NCBI GenBank assembly: GCA_038199755.1
Contig: JBBPYR010000022.1
Span: 1-23,629, forward strand
Direction: 5' to 3'
From: JBBPYR01 sp038199755
GTDB taxonomy: Bacteria; Chloroflexota; Ktedonobacteria; Ktedonobacterales; Ktedonobacteraceae
Length of the DNA: 23,629 bases
The notes beneath the pieces were generated by a model. It saw nothing but the letters and a program-made list of their open reading frames with translations. It did no database searches and was not told the DNA's origin. Both the position numbers and the translations under genes were made by a program. This document shows positions 6,225-16,800 of the stretch, piece after piece (positions within the stretch are counted from its first letter, which is position 1; each line of letters opens with the position of its first letter).

Positions 6225-8099
6225 ATGCAGAGAATGCTAGATAGATACAACAAGGGTAGGTCACTCTCACGCTATCATCTTATTGTTATCAGCATGCTTC
6301 TTATAGGAATAGCACTCGCGTCCCCAAAGAATGCATTGGGATACAGCGAGAGCAACTACCATGAGACAACACCTTCCTGTCCCACTGCGGGAGCCGTAAC
6401 AAATCAGTCATTACTCGCTGTATTGCTTGACCGCTCAGGGAGTCTCACGTATCAACCAGGAGCGACTGACCCCGATGGGTACAGCACAAGTGCGACGAAG
6501 GCACTGGCGGATTTGTGGCCCGGCTCGATGGCGGTTATTCCTTTCAGTAATGAGGAGACTCCCATTATCATGGCGAACCTATCTGATCCTGCCCAGCGAG
6601 ATAGGTTAAAACAACAGGTAGAGCGCTATCCTATCGGGGGGACTACGCCGCTTGCGCCAGCGATGCACAAGGCCCTTGACCTTTTGAACAACGCTCCTTC
6701 TGGCTCGCGCGTTATTATCGTCACAGATGGTAGCCCACAACCAGCGGCTATCAACAATGTTGATCAAGTAAATGACATTCGTAACAATCTACTTCATCAA
6801 TTTTGTAGTGAAGGAATTCCGGTCAACCCCTTTGGTCTGGCTCTCGATCTGAGTTCCACAGATGGACAGTCCGCGAATCAACTGCTACAAGACATTGCTG
6901 CTAGCACAGGAGGGCAATACCAGAATGTCAAAAACTCAACTGATCTTGCACGAGTCGTTATTCAGTTATATGCCGATTGGCAACATCTTATCTTCAAGGC
7001 TCAGGACACTGGCAAAAGTGACTACATTATTCCTCTTGACACCTATGCGAAGAAAGTCACCGTTGTCACCTTCCGCGCAAGTAACTCGTCAGCGATTGTA
7101 CTGAAAGCTCCGAGTGGGCAAGCTATACCTGCACAGGTGCTACAACGCTCAACCGACCGTCACTATGAAATTGATAATCTTGTGCTTTCCTCTGTCAACC
7201 AGGGCGGTTCGTATAGCATGACAATGGCAGGAGATGCAAGCAATAGCGTCTACACTCTTGTAGAGACACGTCTCCATGCGCAGCTACTCAAGCCAAAGGT
7301 ACAAGATACAGCATATATTGGACGGGCACTCGATATTCAAGCTCAACTGCTTGCAGATAATACACCTGTTGTCCCAAAGCCGAACGAAGCGACGATGAAC
7401 GCAAACGTGACGTTTCTCGCCAACGGGCAAACGGCATCGACCGAGACGGTTGAACTGACGCAGAACAGTAACAGTGCTCTCTTCGAGGGTCATGTGACCT
7501 TGTCCGGGCCGATAGGTCAGGTTCACGTTCAAATAGTCGCGGTCTACTTGCAAATTCCAGTGGAAGCTTCTGAGGCGCAGATCACCATTCCACTCGAAAA
7601 ATCAGCTGTTGTGGTGAAGCCAAATCCACCACCAACACTACCAGCCTGTGGGACTGTTGCTTGCTATGTGAGTCGCTATCCAGCGCTTTTAGCATTACCA
7701 TTTATCTTGTTGTTGCTCTTATTGCTCATCTGGCGCACGAGGGTAGGACCATCAGGTTCACTGACCCAGGGACACACAGAAGAATTGAGCAATGTGAAAC
7801 GCCCATTTTTTAGCCGCTTATTCAAAAAATCGACATTAAGCTCACGCGAATTGACAGGAGCAGGATTTTCCTTCGGAGAGGCAGATTTCGATCTAAAGTT
7901 TAGTAGCGCAGGTGTGCGTGTCATTGCCAGAAAGGACGTACCTCCAGTTGTTGTCAGGAAATCAACACGCAAACAGACGGTGCTTATGGAAGAGCGAGCT
8001 GGCATTGATCTTGATGACAAAGATGCTATTCTCGCTGGAACAAGTATACCTGCGGTCTATCGAGAACCTAGAGACGATGAGGACATAAGGCATTCTTAA
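6225..8099 (+). CDS. Membrane-anchored von Willebrand factor A domain protein
   Basis: This 624-aa product has an N-terminal signal sequence or anchor (hydrophobic residues about 18-32, then ALG at 37-39 as a possible cleavage site). The vWA domain spans about 60-250 with a complete metal-ion (MIDAS) set: DRSGS (69-73), Thr140 in IGGTTPL and Asp168 in IVTDGS. A beta-rich region (about 260-460) follows, then one transmembrane helix (about 485-503) ending in RTR and a 120-residue cytoplasmic tail. By the positive-inside rule the vWA domain is outside the membrane. AGGAGG lies 4 nt before ATG 6225. The gene opens a four-gene run with the tubulin-like gene 59 bp downstream. The tail is a natural candidate to contact cytoplasmic filaments. 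vWA domains bind protein ligands; the ligand is unknown. Confidence 0.88.
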   Translation: MQRMLDRYNKGRSLSRYHLIVISMLLIGIALASPKNALGYSESNYHETTPSCPTAGAVTNQSLLAVLLDRSGSLTYQPGATDPDGYSTSATKALADLWPGSMAVIPFSNEETPIIMANLSDPAQRDRLKQQVERYPIGGTTPLAPAMHKALDLLNNAPSGSRVIIVTDGSPQPAAINNVDQVNDIRNNLLHQFCSEGIPVNPFGLALDLSSTDGQSANQLLQDIAASTGGQYQNVKNSTDLARVVIQLYADWQHLIFKAQDTGKSDYIIPLDTYAKKVTVVTFRASNSSAIVLKAPSGQAIPAQVLQRSTDRHYEIDNLVLSSVNQGGSYSMTMAGDASNSVYTLVETRLHAQLLKPKVQDTAYIGRALDIQAQLLADNTPVVPKPNEATMNANVTFLANGQTASTETVELTQNSNSALFEGHVTLSGPIGQVHVQIVAVYLQIPVEASEAQITIPLEKSAVVVKPNPPPTLPACGTVACYVSRYPALLALPFILLLLLLLIWRTRVGPSGSLTQGHTEELSNVKRPFFSRLFKKSTLSSRELTGAGFSFGEADFDLKFSSAGVRVIARKDVPPVVVRKSTRKQTVLMEERAGIDLDDKDAILAGTSIPAVYREPRDDEDIRHS

Positions 8100-8158
8100 A
8101 TAATAGCGCATGCTATGCATTTTAGTACTGATCACATCATGAAAGGGTATAAGGCGTA

Positions 8159-10804
8159 ATGAGTAAAAAATTGCTCGTGATTACTGCTGGAACTGTCGCG
8201 GCTGGTGTTGGACAAACACTGATGAAACAAATGAAACTTCATCCCGATAGCGATTTTCGGGCTATGATTCGTTATATCGACACAGCATTCCTACCTGATC
8301 GTTATCCAACCCTTGTACAGGGTGAGTGGTTCCAACTGATCATTGACCCACGCTTTATGGATGCCATTTACAACAAACGAGATAATTACCCAGTCCTGCG
8401 CGATATGTTTTTTGACGGCCTCTTGCCGGGAACAGAATCTTCAGGCGGCGGCAGCATTCGCTACAATGGCGCGGGTGCTATCGAGGTGAAGCGCGAAGAA
8501 TTGAGGAAGTGGCTTAGTGCCAGCATGACGGAGTTAGCACGCGCTGGAGATGGTGATACCAATATTTCCATTGCGCTAGTTATTAGCGCGGTTGGCGCGA
8601 CGGGAAGCGGCTCTATCGAACATCTCATCAATGTCATTGTCGATGCGGCGCATTTTGCGAATATTCGCTCTACCGCCCAATCCACGATTCGCTGTGATGT
8701 CTATATCCTGCAACCCTCACAGGATGTAACGGACCTGGGATTGGCAAATACACTGGCACTCTACGCGGAACTTGCTGCCTCGCAACTCGCTAACACAAAA
8801 AATCGGGCCTATCAAGGGCGCAAAGTCATGATTGGCTGGGGGAGCAGCCGCGCCCTCAACTCTATTGATCAACTGCGCGAAGTTGCCGCGACCATCGTTC
8901 GCCTGAGTAGCAACCCCTCGTCATCGTTTGCCGCCGAGTTTCGGGAGCGAGAAGTAGATAACCACGTCCTGCGCGAACTGGACCCCATCACACAGCTTCC
9001 TACCCATCTTTCGCTCATGACCGCCGTCACGATTAGTCTTGGGCGTTTGGAAGAGCAGGTCATTACACGGGATGTAGAGCGATTGGTTGAAAGCCTTGTT
9101 TTTGAATCTACAGAGGGGGGCAGGAGTAGCAATGCCCTATTGGGACGCTTTGCCGACTCACTTGCAGGTGATGGCCCGGAAGAGCGTTATCAAACACTCC
9201 TCAACTATCTCTCCTCAACAGTGCATCTTGCCGATGCCAGAAAACGTCTCTATAGCGTTGCAAACGGAAAAAGCACACCAGAAGGAGAAAAGGCCGATAA
9301 GTTGGAACGCATTTGGCAAGAGTCAAAACAAGAAATCACCGGAGGGCGTCAACGTATTCAGGACTTCGCGCATTCCTTCGTTGCTGAGTCTTTGAAGATG
9401 TTGGAAGACGCTAAGGGAGAGCGTATATGTAAAGGTGGCGTCTCGCTCACAGAACTACGCGAGGAATTTCGCTCATTTGAAAACATCCTACATCGTGCCC
9501 TGGAAGTCGCACGCGAGCAGGTACAGGCAACTATCAGCGATGGCGCGGTGACACGTAGCCGACAGGAGTTAGAGGGCATATGGCCCTTCCGTCTCTTTAA
9601 TCGGAAAGCGAAACTGCAACGCCTTGCAAAAGCAATTGGAAACAATCTCGAAGACTACCAGAGGCAGAGCTGCACTTCCTCGGCAATCATGGTATTGGAG
9701 CGACTGGAGCAACGTTGTGCCGACGTGGGCCAAAGCTTGGACATCGTGTTGAACAAACTACGTCGCCAACGTGACGATCAACGGCGTTTGACAGAGGCGA
9801 ACAAGGATTTCAGTGTGGAGACAGGCAACCCATTCAACATTAGCGCGATGTCTACGAAACAAGAAATGCAAGCCTATGCCGCAAAGGTTAGTGTTTTCAC
9901 GTCTGACACCCGTGGACCGGAGCAACTGGCAGAGTTTCGTCAATGGTTGCAGGGGCGGCCCGCGCTGGATGCCCTTTTCAAAGGCAATCTCAAACTTCTT
10001 ATTCAGGTCGTCAACGATTATACGACAGAGAAAGTTCGTGAGGCCATGAAGGATGACACTGTGCTCGATGTCCTGGAGCGTGCCGGGGAAGATGCGCTTC
10101 GGAATCGCTTACGGGAAGCGGAGTCGAAAGCCATCGCGCTCGTTAACTATAGCAGGGATTTTGCCCCCGACCTGAGTGAGGCATGGCACGTAAGCGCACC
10201 GTGTCGGGAAAATCAGGGGCAACACGAACAAGTGAACGAGCTTATCGATGAAATATTCGCGGGCCGACACTGCAAACTCCTTGAGTCGAACGATCCCTCT
10301 GAGATAGCCCTCTTCTATTATGTCGATGGTATTCCTATGTCGTCGGTAGATGACTTGAAAGGACGTTGCTTGAACGCCTTCCTGAAACGTCGTCAACAGT
10401 GGCAGGCGCGAAAAAGCACACTCGATGGTAGCGCACCTGTTGGTAGCATTGGGACACTGAACCAGCGTGTCGGCGTCCCTATCTTCAGTGGACAAGACGC
10501 TGAAGACCGCGTGTGGAAGACAAATGTCATACAGAAACTCTACAGTGTGCGCGGTGACGAAGTACTTCCATACCAGTTCGAGAATGAATTTACATCACCC
10601 AATCATCAGAATGGGAACGACGCATCTCAACCATTACAGGACTTGAAAGAGATTGACACGTCGAACCTGACGACACCTCATCAGAATGGGAATGGTACAC
10701 CTCAACGGCCGCAGACCCAAATTGGGAATGGCACATCTCAACCACAACCGTACAATGGGAATAGTACACCCGACGTGCAAGAGAATGGAAAAGATGGTTA
10801 CTAA
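8159..10804 (+). CDS. Divergent tubulin/FtsZ-superfamily protein
   Basis: This product (881 aa) belongs to the tubulin-like group that is much larger than FtsZ (about 350-400 aa). The tubulin signature appears as AVGATGSGSIEH (residues 144-155; family form GGGTGTG/SG). The N terminus has a Gly-rich first loop after a beta strand (LLVITAGTVAAGVGQTL, 5-21). A mixed alpha/beta region with a YILQPS strand follows, then long charged helices (about 370-560) that FtsZ lacks. The last 70 residues are a low-complexity Asn/Gly/Gln/Thr/Pro tail with repeated NGN units. I predict GTP binding and probably polymerisation. In the literature such proteins occur with vWA proteins and were proposed to remodel membranes. 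No TM segment is visible, so it should be cytoplasmic and anchored by its neighbours. AAGG lies 5 nt before the ATG. The 3' end overlaps the next gene. Confidence 0.82.
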   Translation: MSKKLLVITAGTVAAGVGQTLMKQMKLHPDSDFRAMIRYIDTAFLPDRYPTLVQGEWFQLIIDPRFMDAIYNKRDNYPVLRDMFFDGLLPGTESSGGGSIRYNGAGAIEVKREELRKWLSASMTELARAGDGDTNISIALVISAVGATGSGSIEHLINVIVDAAHFANIRSTAQSTIRCDVYILQPSQDVTDLGLANTLALYAELAASQLANTKNRAYQGRKVMIGWGSSRALNSIDQLREVAATIVRLSSNPSSSFAAEFREREVDNHVLRELDPITQLPTHLSLMTAVTISLGRLEEQVITRDVERLVESLVFESTEGGRSSNALLGRFADSLAGDGPEERYQTLLNYLSSTVHLADARKRLYSVANGKSTPEGEKADKLERIWQESKQEITGGRQRIQDFAHSFVAESLKMLEDAKGERICKGGVSLTELREEFRSFENILHRALEVAREQVQATISDGAVTRSRQELEGIWPFRLFNRKAKLQRLAKAIGNNLEDYQRQSCTSSAIMVLERLEQRCADVGQSLDIVLNKLRRQRDDQRRLTEANKDFSVETGNPFNISAMSTKQEMQAYAAKVSVFTSDTRGPEQLAEFRQWLQGRPALDALFKGNLKLLIQVVNDYTTEKVREAMKDDTVLDVLERAGEDALRNRLREAESKAIALVNYSRDFAPDLSEAWHVSAPCRENQGQHEQVNELIDEIFAGRHCKLLESNDPSEIALFYYVDGIPMSSVDDLKGRCLNAFLKRRQQWQARKSTLDGSAPVGSIGTLNQRVGVPIFSGQDAEDRVWKTNVIQKLYSVRGDEVLPYQFENEFTSPNHQNGNDASQPLQDLKEIDTSNLTTPHQNGNGTPQRPQTQIGNGTSQPQPYNGNSTPDVQENGKDGY

Positions 10805-13802
10805 GTATCGCTTCAGACCCGAAGCTGAACAGTATCAGGCCCTCTCAGCCTTGTTTTTGTCAGAGTCAGCAGTGGTGATTGACGTTCGCCACTGTCCGAC
10901 TACTGACAGACCTCTGCTGGCGTATCTGCACACAGAGTTGGCGGACCTGGAAGTAGAAATGCGCCATCACCATGTCGCAGGCTGGAGCAAGTTACTAGAT
11001 TGCATTACCTTGCTTCGACTAGACGCTTTGTCCACGTCTACTCCCGTGAGCATGACTACGAATTTCTTCACGACACATGCCACCGTAGCAAGCCAACCTG
11101 ATCAGCGGCAACAGGTGCCGTTGAGTGAGATGACCGAGTTTATTGTGACACCACAAGCAGGGAAGCCAATATCGTGTATGGGCAGTGATAGTCTTACGAA
11201 ATATCTCTGTGACTCGTTCATTGATGCAGTACGTGACGCACGCCTTCACGCCATGAAGGCGTACTCACAAGACAATACGGAAAACGCTATTGCCATGTCT
11301 ACCATCCGACCCACATCGGTACGTGTCTTCTTTCTGGCTGATATGCAGGAGCCCGACTCGCTTGTGCGTGCCGCAACGTATGCTCACTGGCTGAAAGAAT
11401 GGACGGAGAAGACGCACGGCACGCGACCTCCCAATCGTGATGAACGACTGCAAACTATCATTGTCTCTTTGAACACTGATGCAGCACAGTATCAAGATAC
11501 ACTTCTTCAGACCATAGGGACACTCCCAGATACGGCAACGGATACGCTCATCCTCTTGCAAACATATAGTGATAACGATGAACGTATCGACGAGGAAGAG
11601 CAAATATATCATGCTGACCTGTTGCTCTATACCTTACTGCTTCATTGGCCCGATGTGTTTCTCTCTTCAATTGAAGACCCGGTGGAGATGCATACACAGT
11701 ATGTACAAAATAGTCGCTTCTTTCCCTGGCCTACCTACATCATCGGTATCGCGGCAATGGAGTATTCGGCACGCTGGGCCGCACGCTGGCTCGATTTTGG
11801 CATCGCCGACCAGTTGCTCACTGAGTTCAACGACACGCAGGTGGCGGAAAACGCGAGTCAGGCGATCAAGTATCAAATGCAGCAATGGATGAAGCAGTGG
11901 TGGCAAGAGATGCAGCGTGTTCTTCCTGAAACGCTGATGCCAGACGTAGACGAACTACAAGCGTTCGCGCATATGCAAGAGGTGATGCGTCCTTCCAAAT
12001 TGCTCACTAGCACGCCACAGACCGTGCGGACAGCATTGGAGGTGTTACGGCAGAATGTTGGCGAACTGTATATAGGCAACGAAACGAACTATCTTCGCTT
12101 TGCGTTGAAGAAAGGACCAGATGCATGTCTTCAACAGTGGGCATGGGCCTCAAAACGTCCCGCCTCTGCTGGACAGGAGCATGATGACGAACTTGCTGAA
12201 CGTTATGAGTCACTTCAACGCCTCTCTAACGAGGCCAAACAATGGATCACCCCCCACTTTCAGGGCATCGAGGGTGCATTACCGGGTGCGTTGAAACAAC
12301 TCGCCGCACTTGCGGAGCCAATCGCGATGATTCAAGCCGTGAAATCGCAGACGCCCGACCTGCTAAAGTACCATAACGAGTTCGAGCAACAGGTGTACAC
12401 GGCTGAGAACACACTCACGAAAAAATATCCACTGTGGCAATTACCAATCTTTGGGCTTGTTCAGCGCACGACTGCTCTGTGTGTACTCTTCGTGCTCGTT
12501 TTCGGTGTGGTGTTGCTCGTCGGTATCAACTGGTCGCAACTCCTTCATTCGACGATGGGTCTCTCAAGTTCGACACTCTTAACACCCATTTTGTGGCTGT
12601 GGAAGGGTTTTCTGTTGCTCTTGCTCGTCGGGTGCGCATGGGCGTATCTGGCGGAACAGAGAAAGCAGTTTCGCCTTGACTGTCGGTGCATACAAAAGCA
12701 ACTCTCTCAACTTACAGAGGCGCACATAACGCAGATAAAGACTGTCATTGCCGCTCACATGGCCCTAGCGTTTCTTCAAGCTGCCGGTCTCTATGACCCA
12801 AAATCGCAAACATCCCCCTACGAACAACGACTGCGTGAGGGAGAGCAGAGGCTAAGAAAATGTCAGGCGCAGGCACGCCAGCAGCACGAACAGGCACACA
12901 CACGTCTACAGTATGTTATTGATGGACAGAAGAGCCGCTCAGTAGCAGTGGCACGCGCCCCCATCCTGCCAACGCTTTTCTTGCACAACCGTGACGAAAC
13001 CATACAATGGAAGCTCGTAGAGGATGCTCTGTTACTTGTGTACAAAGAACTCAAGTCGAATGGTGCAACTTTCAACTTGCTCACGGAGATGCTTTTACGT
13101 CATCTGGGAAAAGAACGTCCATCGGAGTTGCTTGATTCTATGCTTCAAAATAAACGCTGGCTGACGGGAACAGCAAGCGAGATGCGCTTTCAGGCTCTCG
13201 ACACGCTGTTTGTCGCGCTCACGCTTCTCTCTCCTTTGGGAGATATCGAACCAGCCGATGTGTTTCCTCTTCTCCAACAATATACCGAGTTGAAAGACCT
13301 ATATCAACAGGATGAAGAGACAGGACCGGGCAGTGTTTCCCCTGAACTTTCGCAAATCGTTCAGGAGATGCTTCTGAAACAGGTACAACAGCACTCGACA
13401 CAGACTCGTCCACGCGTTGTGGAGCCACAGCCAGAAATACTAGTGCTCACATCGTGGATAGAGCGGCAACGGCGCATGGTGCCAGCCTTCGCTCAACTCT
13501 TCTCTCCAAACGACGTGCTTACACGAATGGAAGAAAGCGCAATGCAACCTTCTGAGAAGATAGATACTTTATCTAAGCAAGGGACGCTCCTGGGAAAACC
13601 CGATGAGCTTTCCGGTGAAAACTCCTTCTACCTGTTTTTCGCGCCTGGAGAAACGAGCGAGATGTTTCTCCAGGCAAATGAATCACTTCAGCGAGTGCGA
13701 ATACGTCTGGCTGCTATTCCAGACCATGAGAAACTTGTATACCTGCACATTCACCGCATCAGGCAACTATTCCCTGCCTCTGCGCAAAACGAGAAAAAAT
13801 AG
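10785..13802 (+). CDS. Large membrane protein, partner of the tubulin-like protein (paralogue 1)
   Basis: No named domain is recognised in this 1005-aa product. The cytoplasmic N-terminal part (about 560 residues) contains AVVIDVRH near the start, RVFFLADMQEPDSL, and IIGIAAMEYSARWAARWLDF. Two transmembrane helices (about 563-583 and 603-623) follow, then a long helical and charged C-terminal part ending in a beta-rich segment (SFYLFFAPGE). All three motifs and the end segment recur in the next protein, so the two are paralogues. ATG 10785 overlaps the tubulin-like gene by 20 bp; ATG 10794, three codons on, is equally possible. Earlier in-frame ATGs (from 10686) would run through the repeat-encoding tail of the preceding gene and are unlikely. 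The overlap implies translational coupling and equal production with the tubulin-like protein. A membrane scaffold or anchor is the best inference. Confidence 0.8.
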   Translation: MEKMVTKYRFRPEAEQYQALSALFLSESAVVIDVRHCPTTDRPLLAYLHTELADLEVEMRHHHVAGWSKLLDCITLLRLDALSTSTPVSMTTNFFTTHATVASQPDQRQQVPLSEMTEFIVTPQAGKPISCMGSDSLTKYLCDSFIDAVRDARLHAMKAYSQDNTENAIAMSTIRPTSVRVFFLADMQEPDSLVRAATYAHWLKEWTEKTHGTRPPNRDERLQTIIVSLNTDAAQYQDTLLQTIGTLPDTATDTLILLQTYSDNDERIDEEEQIYHADLLLYTLLLHWPDVFLSSIEDPVEMHTQYVQNSRFFPWPTYIIGIAAMEYSARWAARWLDFGIADQLLTEFNDTQVAENASQAIKYQMQQWMKQWWQEMQRVLPETLMPDVDELQAFAHMQEVMRPSKLLTSTPQTVRTALEVLRQNVGELYIGNETNYLRFALKKGPDACLQQWAWASKRPASAGQEHDDELAERYESLQRLSNEAKQWITPHFQGIEGALPGALKQLAALAEPIAMIQAVKSQTPDLLKYHNEFEQQVYTAENTLTKKYPLWQLPIFGLVQRTTALCVLFVLVFGVVLLVGINWSQLLHSTMGLSSSTLLTPILWLWKGFLLLLLVGCAWAYLAEQRKQFRLDCRCIQKQLSQLTEAHITQIKTVIAAHMALAFLQAAGLYDPKSQTSPYEQRLREGEQRLRKCQAQARQQHEQAHTRLQYVIDGQKSRSVAVARAPILPTLFLHNRDETIQWKLVEDALLLVYKELKSNGATFNLLTEMLLRHLGKERPSELLDSMLQNKRWLTGTASEMRFQALDTLFVALTLLSPLGDIEPADVFPLLQQYTELKDLYQQDEETGPGSVSPELSQIVQEMLLKQVQQHSTQTRPRVVEPQPEILVLTSWIERQRRMVPAFAQLFSPNDVLTRMEESAMQPSEKIDTLSKQGTLLGKPDELSGENSFYLFFAPGETSEMFLQANESLQRVRIRLAAIPDHEKLVYLHIHRIRQLFPASAQNEKK

Positions 13803-13826
13803 CTAGTCATCAGGAGGATGAATTTT

Positions 13827-16800
13827 ATGCAGCTTATTGAAACACCTGTGGGCCAACGAAGCCAACTACCACTTCCCTCGGCCGCGCTTGTGATCGATGT
13901 TCGTGGGGTACAGGACGATGAAGTCATTGAATGGTTGAGGATTGAGCTTGAGGATTTAGCCAGCGAGATGAAAGCCTATAACCTCTATCACTGGCGGTAC
14001 TTGACGGATTTTCTCTCTGTCATGCGTATTCACCCGATGCAGGATGAAGGGCAACAAAATGGAGACCAGAAGACTTCATCGCCTACTGAATTTGTCGGTT
14101 TAACTGGCATTGTTCACCCATCCGCTCCAGACAGTGCCGACTTTCATGAAGAGCGAGAAGATCTGGGCGTCGAAGACATGCCCTTTAATCACTTTGAGCA
14201 ACATATCGACGAACTCATCCTGGAAATTGACCGCATTCGCAACAATCGTATAGCCGCCGTGAAAGACCTGAATAACGCCGCTATTCCAGGTCGTAGCAGC
14301 CGTGACTCGACCGTGCGCGTGCTCTTCTTGACCGATATCAGGTCGCCAGAGTCACTTTCAACCGCCTCACTTTACGCGGAACGCTTGAAATCATACTACA
14401 ACAAGCTGGAGAAGCAAGGGCATCAACAATTGTTGAACACGACGGTTTTATGCCTGAGCAATAGTGGAGAAGCAGGGACTTCTTCCACATTGATACAAAA
14501 GTTGACTCGTAATAACAATTGGGAACACTTGGACTCGCTTATCTTGAGCGAAAATTACCGGGAAGATGCGGCACAAATCGCTGGTCCCATTCAATCATAT
14601 ATCGCCGAACTCTTGCTGTATGTCTTACTCATTGTCCCGCCCTTGCCCGTCAGTGTAGCCGCATCAGATATGACCAAAGCTTCTCAGAATGGGACGCAAG
14701 AAGACGGGACACTCCGTGAGTTGGGACTCCCTGAGAATACATTTATTGTAGGTTTAGCTGCACTAGAATACTCAGCTCGGTGGGGACGGCGCTGGCTCAA
14801 CTTTGGCTTGGCGAAAGAGGCTACCAACGTGCTACGCCAGAAACTGCCGAATAGCAACAAAGAGAAAATCCGACAGGGCGATATTGCCTCTTCCTGGTTT
14901 CAGGATTGGCGAAATCGGGTCCGTCAGGCAATTCCTGATGACGTACCGGACGTGATACCTGCACTTGAGGGTATTCATAATGCCCGTAGCGTTTCGGACT
15001 CGACAAAGCAGCCCTTTACCACGACCCATTTTTACTTACATATTGGCGACAGCACAGTGAGTGATCTTGAGGCGTTCCTCTCTAAACTGACTCAAACCTA
15101 CGTGCAAAGTGGCACACGCTCGGCTCTTCAAGACTCCTTGAGTCAGAGTACGCTACAAGTGATGCAGAAGCTACAAGAGAAAGAGCAACAGGGCCAGGAG
15201 GAGCGTAGCACATCGCGTATTGGCAAATTACAGATCGAGGCCGAGCAGATTCTCAAACATCCCAAGTTCTTTGTTGGCGCGACCAGCTCCGTACCACGTG
15301 CGCAAATGCAATTGCAAGCGGTCGGAGAAACTCTTGCCCGTTTCTCGCAAGAGCATCAAAGCCATCCTCTCAATCCTAAAGCCATGAAAGAGACGCTTCG
15401 CTATCGACAACAGGAGCTAGAGGAGAACGGACAGAAGCGTATTGAGCAGTTGAAGAAGCATTTGAGTCATTGGCCCTTTGTCGCGGGTACAACGTTTACC
15501 AAATTGCTGCTTGGCGGTCTCGCACTTGCCCTGCTTCTTTTTATGACTGTCGTCGCCATCTTTGCTGGCTTTGCGTGGTTACACCATGCGCTTGCGCTGC
15601 ATCTGCCAAGTTTTCTTGTATCACTAGATACGATACTGTTTGGCCTACCGTTGATGGAATTTATCGCGGGTGTTTTGACGCTTATCGTGTTGACGATAGA
15701 AGTTGCGCTCTTCTGGCCCATCTTGATCAATAAAGATCGTTCAGCACTCTACATTGAGATCACATTCGTTGTTATGCTCATCGCGTTCATGCTTTTAGGG
15801 CTACTCATCAGCTACTCGTTTGGTAGCCTAGTGAATACGTTCGATGATCCTACCAGTATTCGCTACATTCTCTGGCTCGCGTTCGTTCCTGGGCTGGGTA
15901 TCATCTGCGGCATCCTTGCCCTCGTGCTGGTGATTGGCGAACTCCTCTACTCGATCTGGTGGTTAAACTATCTTCTACAGGAACGGCAACGTATCGTCGT
16001 CGCCCTGCGAAAACAACATCGCCAGGATATCAAGGATGTCACCGACTTCATTGCTGATGATATCGCAATGGAACTCGTGCTCCTTGCCGAGCTAACGGAC
16101 GGGAATGGGGGTCTGGGAAAATACTACTATCGCGTCGCACATGTGTGTGCACTGCTTGATGATATCGCGGAGAAGGCTCGGTATCAACAAGAGCTAGCCT
16201 CAAAACGCTTACTCCTGAGTCAAAGTCAGGCCCAACAGGGTCTTTACAATCCAATGGGCGAAAGTAACGGGAGCACATGGCTTGATTTGCATATTCGGGA
16301 TGAAAAGATGGAGTTGGAGAAACTGACGGAGGCATTCAAAGACTTGAAGCAACATATCGTCAAAGAAAGCCCTGAAATGCGCAACCTTGCCGAGTTCGTC
16401 TTGCGCATGCAGGGCATCGAAAAAGCTGTTGATGTTGGGCGTGAAGAACAGTTCAATCAGCAAGATAGCGATATCTACCGCTTACAAACCTTCGTTCAGG
16501 CTCTGGTTGCCATTACGTTGCGCTTCTGTATTGAACCGCTCTCAATCGAAAACATTGAACAATTGAAAGCCCATTATCAGGATACTTACGACTATGCATG
16601 GCAAGAAATTCCATCTCTCAACACACTGATACGTTCTTTGATTAAACAGAATAGCCAGATAACATTCCAATCGATGACCGAACGAAATGAGAACGGTCAC
16701 TTGAGTCGGCTTAGCAGTGCGAATAGCAATATCGCGGTGAGTACCCTTGCAATCCTGGGGCAACTCTTCTGGCAGCATCAGCACCATGAGTTGGACCAGA

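Noticed and set aside
8159..10804. TubZ-type plasmid segregation tubulin
   Set aside because: TubZ is about 400-480 aa and sits with a TubR DNA-binding partner and its own centromere. This protein is twice the size, lies with vWA and membrane genes, and a complete ParAB system is already present.
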